Below are positions 1-7,797 of a stretch of DNA of 64,000 nt, piece by piece. This DNA comes from JBDHWG01 sp039810085 (GTDB lineage: Bacteria > Chloroflexota > Anaerolineae > Epilineales > JAHCIE01). The position numbers and the translations under genes were made by a program. Each line of letters starts with the position of its first letter. Within the stretch, counting starts at the first letter, position 1. A model generated the notes under the pieces. The model saw only the letters and a list, made by a program, of their open reading frames with translations. It had not been told where the DNA came from and did no database searches. Location of the stretch: positions 180,595-244,594 of the forward strand of contig JBDHWG010000005.1 of NCBI GenBank assembly GCA_039810085.1, in the 5' to 3' direction.

Positions 1-1574
1 TGGCCGCCATTTGGGAAGAGATTCTCGGCTTGGAGCGCGTCGGCGTCCACGACAACTTCTTCGAGCTAGGCGGCGACTCTATCGCCAGCATCCGCGTCCT
101 GGCGCGCGCGCACCGCGCAGGGTTTCGCCTCACGCCACGCATCATCTTCGAGCACCCCACCATCGCCGAGCTTGCGGCGCGTATCGCGCCCCCGATAACG
201 GGCGCGGAGGCTTTGGGGCGCTCTGTTCCGCTAACTCCTTATCAGCGTTTGCTGCTCCGTGCGTCGAGCGAAGGTGAGACGAAGTTGTGGTCGGGGCGCC
301 TTCTGCGGGCGCGCGAGACGCTCGACCAGACGACCCTAGTCGCCGCCGTCCAGGGCCTCGTCGCGCACCACGACGCGTTACGGCTGCGCGTTCGCCGCGA
401 GGGAAGCGGCTGGCAGGCGTGGGTGACAGACAGCGCCAACGCAGTCATGTTCACGCGCGAACGTCTCAATGACACTAGTCAGACGGTGGAGGAGGCGATT
501 GACAGGCTTGCGCCGGATATCGTCCCCGCCAACGGTGACCTGTTCCGCGTTGGCCTCTTTGAAACCGAGGACCATGCGTCTGTTGTGGCTCTTGTCGCCC
601 ACACGCTCATCGCGGACGCGCCCTCGTGGCCGATTCTCATTGCGGACCTCGCCACGGCGTACCAGCAGGCGCAGCGCGGCGAGCCGATTCATCTGCCGCC
701 GAGCCCGTCCTTCAGTCGTTGGGCAGAGAGGCTAAGCCGCTATGCCGAAACCGAGGCAGCGGCGCAGCGCAGTTACTGGCAGAGCCTGGCGTCCCCAGCC
801 GCAGCCGTTCGCACCGAGAAACGCAACCGCCGGGATGATGTTCTGATATTTCTGTCGGAGGAGGACACGCGTACAGTCCTGGCGGAGTCTCAGGCAGCCT
901 ATCGCACGCAGCCGGAGGAGATGTTGCTCGCCGCCCTGACCCTCGCCCTCGCCCAGCGTGCGGAAGGGGATAGCTGCCTGGCTGAAATCGCGGTCGATGC
1001 GCGTACAGCTCTGCCGGATGTCGATGCGACACGGAGCGTGGGCGTCTTTTCGGCGGCGTTCCCCTTCCGCCTTGATCTCCACAGGGCACGCGGCCGGGGG
1101 CAGGACGATGTTGGCGCTGTACTCCTGGCGATTAAGGAGGAGCTGCGGCGCGTTCCCGATAGGGGTATCGGCTATGGCGCGTTGCAGGATGAACTGAACA
1201 CGTCCATCGCCACAACAATAGGTTTCCGCTACCTGGGCGTTGTTGACAAGCCATTGGCGGAGAATAAGCTCTGGGAGACTGTGGCGCCTCTAGGTGAACT
1301 GGATGTGTTGGGTAAAGCGGCGTATGGCGACGAGACGGCGCGCGAGGTCAATGTTGTGGCGTGGGTAGAGGGGGAACGGCTGGCGCTGGCGGTCGGAGGC
1401 TCTGGCACATGGGATATGGCGCGGACGAGAAGTCTAGCCGATGCGCTGTTTCACGAATTGAAGACTCTGGCCTATTATTGTGTTTCTATTGGTGCGCATC
1501 ACTATACCCCATCCGACTTCCCCGATGCAGGTCTTAGCCAGGACGACCTGGACGAGTTGTTGTCTTCACTGTAG
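1..1574 (+). CDS. NRPS C-terminal part: peptidyl carrier protein + epimerisation-like domain (5' partial)
   Basis: Open from the left edge (reading from base 3), so the front of the protein lies outside the window. A carrier protein comes first. Its phosphopantetheine serine is in LGGDS (bases 66-80), the variant usually found on carriers that precede epimerisation domains. An epimerisation (E) domain follows, recognised by the VGVFSAAFP, VPDRGIGYG and FRYLG motifs and by a tail (YTPSDFP...GLSQ) typical of E-domain ends that dock to the next synthetase. The HHxxxDG motif reads H-T-L-I-A-D-A (bases 600-620), so the second, catalytic His is Thr, and the EGHGRE motif is not recognisable. The domain is therefore probably unable to epimerise. 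It lies 38 bases before the next NRPS gene, which begins with an acceptor-like N-terminus. Confidence 0.93.
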   Translation, partial: AAIWEEILGLERVGVHDNFFELGGDSIASIRVLARAHRAGFRLTPRIIFEHPTIAELAARIAPPITGAEALGRSVPLTPYQRLLLRASSEGETKLWSGRLLRARETLDQTTLVAAVQGLVAHHDALRLRVRREGSGWQAWVTDSANAVMFTRERLNDTSQTVEEAIDRLAPDIVPANGDLFRVGLFETEDHASVVALVAHTLIADAPSWPILIADLATAYQQAQRGEPIHLPPSPSFSRWAERLSRYAETEAAAQRSYWQSLASPAAAVRTEKRNRRDDVLIFLSEEDTRTVLAESQAAYRTQPEEMLLAALTLALAQRAEGDSCLAEIAVDARTALPDVDATRSVGVFSAAFPFRLDLHRARGRGQDDVGAVLLAIKEELRRVPDRGIGYGALQDELNTSIATTIGFRYLGVVDKPLAENKLWETVAPLGELDVLGKAAYGDETAREVNVVAWVEGERLALAVGGSGTWDMARTRSLADALFHELKTLAYYCVSIGAHHYTPSDFPDAGLSQDDLDELLSSL

Positions 1575-1612
1575 CCAAGTCCTACGTAGGCTAGAAATCA
1601 GTATTCATCAGC

Positions 1613-4600
1613 ATGACCAATAAAGGCGTACAGTTACAGCGGCCCGCGAAGGCGGACCAGAACATCGAAGCGATCTATCCTCTCACGTCGATGCAGGAGG
1701 GGATGCTCTATCACAGTCTGTCTGCGCTCCAGCCCAGTGTGTACTTCCAGCAGGCGATTCTACGTCTGCGCGGCCCCCTCGATCCGGCGTCACTACGACG
1801 CGCCTGGGAGACCATGCTGGCGCGGCATAGCATCCTACGCACCGTGTTTGTCTGGGAGCGGCTCGAGCGCCCGCTCCAGGTGGTGCGGCGCGAGGCGACA
1901 CTTCCGTGGCAGTCGCTCGATTGGCGCGACAGCCCAGAAACGGAGCAGGAAGCGCGGCTGGACGACTTTCTCAATCAGGATCGTGCGGCTGGCTTCGAAC
2001 TCTCCAAAGCGCCCCTGATGCGGATGGCGCTCATTCAGTTCGCCGACGACGACTACCGCCTGGTCTGGAGTCACCATCACCTGCTGCTCGATGGCTGGAG
2101 TACGGCGCTAGTTTTACAAGAGGTGTTCGACGCCTACGCCGCCTTTGTCGCCGGTCGCGCGCCGACCTTTGGCTTGGCCCGACCATTCCGCGATTACGTT
2201 GCCTGGCTCGAGCGCCAGCCGCTTGAGGAGGCGGAAGCCTATTGGCGTCAGACGCTCGCTGGTTTTGAGACACCCACATCTCTCCGCATTGAGCATCTTG
2301 TCGAGCGGGCTGTCGCGCCGGACGACAATGTGGAGGACGCGGCTGTTGGCGAGTTCCATGTGCGTCTGTCGGCGGAAACCACGTCCCGTTTTCGGGCACT
2401 GGCGCGCCGCGCCCAGGTGACGTTGAACACTCTCGTGCAGGGGGCCTGGGCGCTGCTTCTTAGCCGCTACAGCGGCGAGGACGACGTGGTATTCGGCGCG
2501 ACGGTTGCCGGGCGGCCCGCCGACCTGGACGGTGTGGATGGGATGGTCGGCATTTTCATCAACACGCTGCCGGCGCGCGTCCATGTGCCGCCAGAGGCCG
2601 ATCTGCTGGTCTGGCTGCGCTCGCTCCAGGCGCAGCAGGCTATTGCGCGACAGTACGAGTATACGCCCCTGGTCGCCGCCCAGGGCTGGAGCGACGTCCC
2701 GCGCAGCCAGCCGTTGTTCGAGACGATTGTCGTCTTCGAGAACTACCCGGGCGACAACCCGGGTGAGGGCAAGTGGGCCGGCGTGGACGTGAGCATGGCG
2801 CGCTACTTCTCGCGGACGAACTACCCACTGACGCTCACAGTGTATCCTGCCGCCGAGATGGGTCTCGAATTGACGTATGCGCGGGAGCGTTTCCAGCCCG
2901 ATAGCATGGAGCGCCTGCTGGGGCATCTGACGGTGCTTTTGGAAGCAATGGCGGCCCAGACTGCCACCCGTCTTATGGACCTCCCGCTACTCACAGAGGA
3001 TGAGAAGCGCCTCCTCCTGGTCGAGTGGAACGATACCGCCGCCGACTTCGGCGGGCCGTACGCCATCCATCAGCTCTTCGAGGAACAGGCGCGCAGAACA
3101 CCCGACGCCATCGCCCTCGTCTCACCGACGGGCTTGCCAGATACGAATGGCGTGATACCGGCAACGCGCATGACCTACGGCGAGCTGAACGACCGCGCCA
3201 ACCGGCTGGCCCATCGACTACACCACATGGGCGTTGGGCCGGAACGGGTCGTCGCGTTGTCCATGGGCCGCTCGATGGAGATGCTGGTGGCCGTGCTCGC
3301 CGTGCTCAAAGCGGGCGGCGCCTATCTGCCGCTGGACCCGACGTACCCGACAGAGCGCGTCGGCTACATGCTCTCGGACGCGGGGGCGCGCATCGTCATC
3401 ACGCAGCAGTGCTTCGCCTCAAAGTTCGAGAACCTGGCAACTGTCATCGCCATCGATGATCCCCTCCCCGAAGTAGATGGTCCCCCGCTCGACCAGCCGG
3501 TCGCGCCGGACCACCTGGCGTATGTCGTCTACACATCCGGCTCGACGGGCAACGCCAAGGGCGTGATGGTGACGCATCGGAGCTACGTGAACGCCTACCG
3601 CGCCTGGGAGCAGGCGTACGGGTTGAAGACCGACGTGCGCAGCCACCTACAGATGGCAAACTTCTCGTTCGACGTGTTCTCGGGCGACTGGGCGCGCGCG
3701 CTGTGCTCTGGCGGCAAGCTCGTCCTGTGTCCGCTGGATTTCCTGCTCGCGCCCGACCGCCTGTACGCTCTGATGCGCCAGGAAGCGGTGGACTGCGCCG
3801 AGTTCGTCCCGGTGGTCATGCGCGCCTTGCTTCCCTACCTCGAAGAAACGGGGCAGCGGCTCGACTTCATGCGCCTCCTGGCAGTCGCCTCGGATGTGTG
3901 GTACGTCGGAGAGTACTGGCGGATCCATCGCCTCTGTGGCCCGGCCACGCGCCTCATCAACTCCTATGGGTTGACGGAGGCGACGGTGGATAGCTCCTAC
4001 TACGGTGGGCTGCCGGATGCTCTCCGCGAAGACCGGAGCGTACCGATTGGCCGACCGTTCGCCAATACGCGCCTGTACATCCTCGATGCGTCGCTTCAGC
4101 CGACTCCCATCGGAACGCCGGGCGAGCTGCACGTCGGCGGCGCCGGTCTGGCGCGGGGCTATCTCAATGCGCCAGGGCTGACAGCGGAGAAGTTCATCCC
4201 TGACCCGTTTGCTCACCTTTACAGTGGGCTTCACGGCGCTCGCCTCTACAAAACGGGCGACCTGGCGCGCTACCTGCCGGACGGCAACATCGAATTGCTG
4301 GGGCGGCTGGACAGCCAGATCAAGCTGCGCGGCATGCGCGTCGAGCTGGGCGAGGTTGTCGTGACGCTGAGCCAACATCCGGCAGTGATGGAAGCCGAGG
4401 TGGTGGTGAAGCCTCTGCGCAGCGACCCGGCGCTCGTCGCCTACGTCGTGCCGCGCCTCCCAGGACATGATACGACCTCAACAGGGCGCGCCAATGGCGG
4501 TGGGCTAATCGCCGAGCTGCGGGCCTACTTGCAGCGCTCGCTCCCCGGCCACATGGTTCCGTCGCGCTTCGTCATTCTCGACAGCCTGCCGCTGACGTCG

Positions 4601-4930
4601 AGCGGCAAGGTGGACCGCCGCGCCTTGCCGGAGCCGGACAGCGCGCCGGGCGAGATTTCGCATACCTATGTCGCGCCGCGTGACGACGTGGAGCGACGCC
4701 TTGCCGCCATCTGGCAGAGCGTGCTCCACGTGGAGCCCGTGGGCATCCGCGACAGTTTCATCGATCTGGGCGGGCACTCGCTGCTCATCGTGCGCATGGT
4801 GGCCCAGGTGCAGAAAGCGTTTGGCACGCGCCTGCCCCTCGCCGCTGTGCTGCGCGCGCCAAGCATCGAACAGTTGGCGGTGCTCATCCGCCAGGCGGCG
4901 CCAGCCCAGGAAGGGGCTAACGGGCGATGA
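1613..4930 (+). CDS. Non-ribosomal peptide synthetase module, C-A-PCP
   Basis: 1105 aa. The N-terminus resembles acceptor docking segments (IEAIYPLTSMQEGML). The condensation domain covers about residues 15-450, with an intact HHLLLDG (H155, H156, D160). The adenylation domain covers about 480-990, with YTSGSTG (about 640), SYGLTEAT, YKTGDLARY and SGKVDRR motifs. The carrier protein has LGGHS with Ser1056. No thioesterase or reductase follows. Aligning by eye to GrsA, the pocket residues read D-V-G-E-x-x-S-V-D-K. Positions 299/301 are uncertain, but the pattern is close to known ornithine codes (DVGEIGSIDK), so a basic residue such as Orn is a tentative substrate. The stop overlaps the MbtH start (ATGA at 4927). 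Confidence 0.96.
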   Translation: MTNKGVQLQRPAKADQNIEAIYPLTSMQEGMLYHSLSALQPSVYFQQAILRLRGPLDPASLRRAWETMLARHSILRTVFVWERLERPLQVVRREATLPWQSLDWRDSPETEQEARLDDFLNQDRAAGFELSKAPLMRMALIQFADDDYRLVWSHHHLLLDGWSTALVLQEVFDAYAAFVAGRAPTFGLARPFRDYVAWLERQPLEEAEAYWRQTLAGFETPTSLRIEHLVERAVAPDDNVEDAAVGEFHVRLSAETTSRFRALARRAQVTLNTLVQGAWALLLSRYSGEDDVVFGATVAGRPADLDGVDGMVGIFINTLPARVHVPPEADLLVWLRSLQAQQAIARQYEYTPLVAAQGWSDVPRSQPLFETIVVFENYPGDNPGEGKWAGVDVSMARYFSRTNYPLTLTVYPAAEMGLELTYARERFQPDSMERLLGHLTVLLEAMAAQTATRLMDLPLLTEDEKRLLLVEWNDTAADFGGPYAIHQLFEEQARRTPDAIALVSPTGLPDTNGVIPATRMTYGELNDRANRLAHRLHHMGVGPERVVALSMGRSMEMLVAVLAVLKAGGAYLPLDPTYPTERVGYMLSDAGARIVITQQCFASKFENLATVIAIDDPLPEVDGPPLDQPVAPDHLAYVVYTSGSTGNAKGVMVTHRSYVNAYRAWEQAYGLKTDVRSHLQMANFSFDVFSGDWARALCSGGKLVLCPLDFLLAPDRLYALMRQEAVDCAEFVPVVMRALLPYLEETGQRLDFMRLLAVASDVWYVGEYWRIHRLCGPATRLINSYGLTEATVDSSYYGGLPDALREDRSVPIGRPFANTRLYILDASLQPTPIGTPGELHVGGAGLARGYLNAPGLTAEKFIPDPFAHLYSGLHGARLYKTGDLARYLPDGNIELLGRLDSQIKLRGMRVELGEVVVTLSQHPAVMEAEVVVKPLRSDPALVAYVVPRLPGHDTTSTGRANGGGLIAELRAYLQRSLPGHMVPSRFVILDSLPLTSSGKVDRRALPEPDSAPGEISHTYVAPRDDVERRLAAIWQSVLHVEPVGIRDSFIDLGGHSLLIVRMVAQVQKAFGTRLPLAAVLRAPSIEQLAVLIRQAAPAQEGANGR

Positions 4931-5136
4931 GCAGTGACAAGCTCCCATATGGCGTCGTTGTCAATGACGAGGGACAATACTCGCTGTGGCCGACGCATCG
5001 GCCCACGCCGGTCGGCTGGCAGCCTGAGGGCTTCCAGGGAACACGGGAAGAATGCCTGGCGCACATTCGCGCGGTCTGGGCTGACATGCGTCCGCTGAGC
5101 CTACGTCGCGCCATGAATGGTGGGGCGGATGAGTGA
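4927..5136 (+). CDS. MbtH family NRPS accessory protein
   Basis: 69 aa, the usual length of MbtH proteins. These bind adenylation domains and support their folding and activity. The family signature is plain: N-D-E-G-Q-Y-S-L-W-P near residue 13, then P-x-G-W and the tail A-D-M-R-P-L. The ATG overlaps the stop of the NRPS gene by four bases, implying coupled translation. The only adenylation domain in the window, immediately upstream, is the natural partner. Confidence 0.96.
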   Translation: MSSDKLPYGVVVNDEGQYSLWPTHRPTPVGWQPEGFQGTREECLAHIRAVWADMRPLSLRRAMNGGADE

Positions 5137-5953
5137 GACAATGCACCATTGCCGCGAAGCGCGCCCGTCTCTGGCGCCGGGAGAAGTTCATGTCTGGCGC
5201 ACCCTGGTCGCTGACTTCGACGCTGCAAGCCCTGCACTGTTGGACACTCTCTCCGATGACGAGTGGGCACGAGCGGCGCGACTGCGAATTGCGGACGACC
5301 GCCGACGCTTTATTGTGACACGCGGTTTGTTGCGGCGTGTTCTCGGCGGCTACCTCAACATCGATGCAGCCGAGGTGGCTTTCGCCTATGGCCCAAACGG
5401 CAAGCCGATGCTTACACCGGCGTTCGATACGCGATTACAATTCAACGTCTCGCACGCAGGAGACATTGCGCTGATTGCTGTGAGTTATGAGCGGCCCGTG
5501 GGGGTGGATGTCGAGCAGATTCGCCCCCTGGACGATGTTGCGGCGTTGGCCGACATGGTTTTCACGCCGACGGAGCGCGCGGTGTGGCAGGCGCTACCGG
5601 GATCGGAAAGTCTCGAAGTCTTCTTCAAGCTGTGGACACGCAAAGAGGCGCTGTTGAAGGGGCTGGGCGCCGGCCTGTCGCGTCCCGCTCACGGGCTTGA
5701 GATCGGCGTTGGGGGGGACAGCGTTCTGTGGCGCGACTCAACAGCGCCGCACACGACATGGCGTTTGGCGGATATCGCTCCCTGGTGCGGTTACGTGGCC
5801 TGCATCGCCGTCGAGACAACCGGCCCGATGCCGACATTGTACGACTGGGACCTGTCGCAGAACTCGTGCGAGACGTTCCTTTGGGCCCATCACATGATAG
5901 ACGTGGCAGCGCTTGCGGGCGCGCTGGCGAGTTTCCGAGGAGGTGCCCAGTGA
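5129..5953 (+). CDS. Sfp-type 4'-phosphopantetheinyl transferase
   Basis: About 274 aa, the normal size for Sfp/EntD-like enzymes, which move phosphopantetheine from CoA to carrier-protein serines. The magnesium-binding motif is VGVDVEQ and the second motif is LWTRKEALLKGLG. The start at 5129 overlaps the end of the MbtH gene by eight bases. An in-frame ATG at 5117 is possible but lies deeper inside that gene. Likely targets are the two carrier domains encoded upstream. Its TGA overlaps the GTG start of the next gene. Confidence 0.95.
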   Translation: MSETMHHCREARPSLAPGEVHVWRTLVADFDAASPALLDTLSDDEWARAARLRIADDRRRFIVTRGLLRRVLGGYLNIDAAEVAFAYGPNGKPMLTPAFDTRLQFNVSHAGDIALIAVSYERPVGVDVEQIRPLDDVAALADMVFTPTERAVWQALPGSESLEVFFKLWTRKEALLKGLGAGLSRPAHGLEIGVGGDSVLWRDSTAPHTTWRLADIAPWCGYVACIAVETTGPMPTLYDWDLSQNSCETFLWAHHMIDVAALAGALASFRGGAQ

Positions 5954-7797
5954 GGTTTATAGCGTCAAGCCGACTCAGTGTTCGCCTCATTTTGTGGCTG
6001 GTGGTGGTTGGGGGGGGGGCCGTGGGCGTGGGGGGCTGCGGCGTGGGGAGCGCCCTGCGGCCTGCCTCGACCAGCGCCAGCTATCTACCGACGCCGACCC
6101 CGATCCCTACACCGAGCATGGCTGAGGCCGACGACACGCTGCGCATCTTCAACCCGCAAGCGCCCACAACGCTCAACCCGCACCGAACGCTGTCCATGAA
6201 GGACTTCGAGCCGGCGCGTATCACATACGAGCCGTTGGCGAGCTATGATCGTCAGGGCGGCCTGATCCCCTTCCTGGCGAAAGAGATTCCAACACTGGAG
6301 AATGGGGAGGTCGCGGCGGATGGGCTGTCTGTGACCTGGAAGCTCAAAGACGGTGTTCTCTGGTCAGACGGCCAGCCTTTCACGGCTGATGACGTTCTAT
6401 TCACCTATCAGTACGTTACCAACCCTGCGACGGCCGCGAGCACTGCCCCCTCCTATGCCAATGTGGCGCGGGTCGAGGTCATCGATCCGCTGACTGTCAG
6501 GGTGGTGTTCAAGACCCCGACGAGCGCCTGGGCAGTCCCGTTCGTCGGCACCCAGGGGATGATGCTGCCCCGCCATGTCTTCGGCGGGTACAACGGCCCA
6601 AACGCGGGCGACGCGCCTGGCAACCTCATGCCCGTGGGAACCGGGCCATATCGGGTGATGAATCCGGGCATCAAGCCCCAGGAAGTGCTGCTGCTGGGCA
6701 CCCAACTCATGCCGACGAACAAGGTGACGTTTGAGGCGAACCCTTACTACCGTAATAAAGCGAAGATTCCGTTCCGCCGCATCATCTACCAGGGCGGTGG
6801 GACGGCGCAGCAGGCAGCGCGGGCGGTGCTTCAGGAAGGCACGGTCGACTACGCCTATGAGCTAGGTCAGCTCTCGCCGCAAGACCTGGAGGCCCTCAAG
6901 TCGTCCACGAAAGGGCAGCTCGTCACGAACTTCGGCTCGCGTGTCGAGCGCATCATGCTGAACCAGAAGGATCCGAACCAGGTCACGCAAGATGGCGAAC
7001 GCTCGAACGTGACGTTTCCGAACCCAATTTTCAGCGACATCCGTGTGCGCCAGGCGTTTGCGCATTCCATCAACCGCGACGCCATCGCCCAGCTCTATGG
7101 CATCACGGGTAAGCCAACGGGCAACAACCTCATCTCACCCCCGACGTTTCCCGCTGACCGCCGCGTCGCATATGACTATAATTTGGACAAGGCGCGGGCG
7201 CTGCTTGATGAGGCGGGTTGGATCGACACCAACGACGACGGCATCCGCGAGAAGGACGGTGTCAAGCTGCGCGTCGTGTTTGTCGGCAAGCCGAGTGGCA
7301 TTGTCCAGGCGACACAGCAAATCATCCAGAAAGACCTTGCCTTGATCGGCGTGGATGTGAGTATCAGGATCGTCGACTCAGCCGTGCTCTTCGGAGCGGG
7401 CGCGGCGAACCCTGATAGCATGTACCGCTTCAACGCCGACATGATCGAAGCCGCGTATCGCAACCCCAGTCCCGACCCAAGCAACTACATGGGGCAGTGG
7501 ACGTGCGATCAGATACCACAGAAAATCAACAACTGGGCGGCCGGCGTGAACGTCGAGCGCTGGTGCAATGCGGCTTACGATGCGCTCCTGCAGAAAGCGA
7601 AGACGGAGCAGGACCCAGAGAAGAGCCGCCAAATGTACATCCAGATGGAGGACATGCAGCTCAACGACGTGGTCATGATCCCGATTGTCTACCAGGCGGA
7701 CGTGCTGGGCGCGAACAAGGGGCTGGCCGGTATTGACCTGACCCCGTGGGACGCGACGACGTGGAACATTAAGGACTGGAGGCGTGTTGCGCCATGA
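5950..7797 (+). CDS. Family 5 extracellular solute-binding lipoprotein (peptide ABC-type)
   Basis: Oligopeptide/nickel-type substrate-binding protein (SBP_bac_5), about 615 aa. The GTG at 5950 is chosen because GAGGAGGT (5937-5944) sits just upstream and the resulting N-terminus is a lipoprotein signal: a basic start, a hydrophobic run, then VGGC with Cys30 as the lipidated residue. Family features include YEPLASYD, LKDGVLWSDGQPFTADDV and VRQAFAHSINRDAIAQ. The likely role is capturing a peptide or peptide-like ligand at the cell surface. No permease or ATPase genes adjoin it. Its place in an NRPS operon suggests it may bind the NRPS product or a complex of it. A run of ten G (6010-6019) lies in the signal-peptide codons. 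Confidence 0.93.
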   Translation: MRFIASSRLSVRLILWLVVVGGGAVGVGGCGVGSALRPASTSASYLPTPTPIPTPSMAEADDTLRIFNPQAPTTLNPHRTLSMKDFEPARITYEPLASYDRQGGLIPFLAKEIPTLENGEVAADGLSVTWKLKDGVLWSDGQPFTADDVLFTYQYVTNPATAASTAPSYANVARVEVIDPLTVRVVFKTPTSAWAVPFVGTQGMMLPRHVFGGYNGPNAGDAPGNLMPVGTGPYRVMNPGIKPQEVLLLGTQLMPTNKVTFEANPYYRNKAKIPFRRIIYQGGGTAQQAARAVLQEGTVDYAYELGQLSPQDLEALKSSTKGQLVTNFGSRVERIMLNQKDPNQVTQDGERSNVTFPNPIFSDIRVRQAFAHSINRDAIAQLYGITGKPTGNNLISPPTFPADRRVAYDYNLDKARALLDEAGWIDTNDDGIREKDGVKLRVVFVGKPSGIVQATQQIIQKDLALIGVDVSIRIVDSAVLFGAGAANPDSMYRFNADMIEAAYRNPSPDPSNYMGQWTCDQIPQKINNWAAGVNVERWCNAAYDALLQKAKTEQDPEKSRQMYIQMEDMQLNDVVMIPIVYQADVLGANKGLAGIDLTPWDATTWNIKDWRRVAP

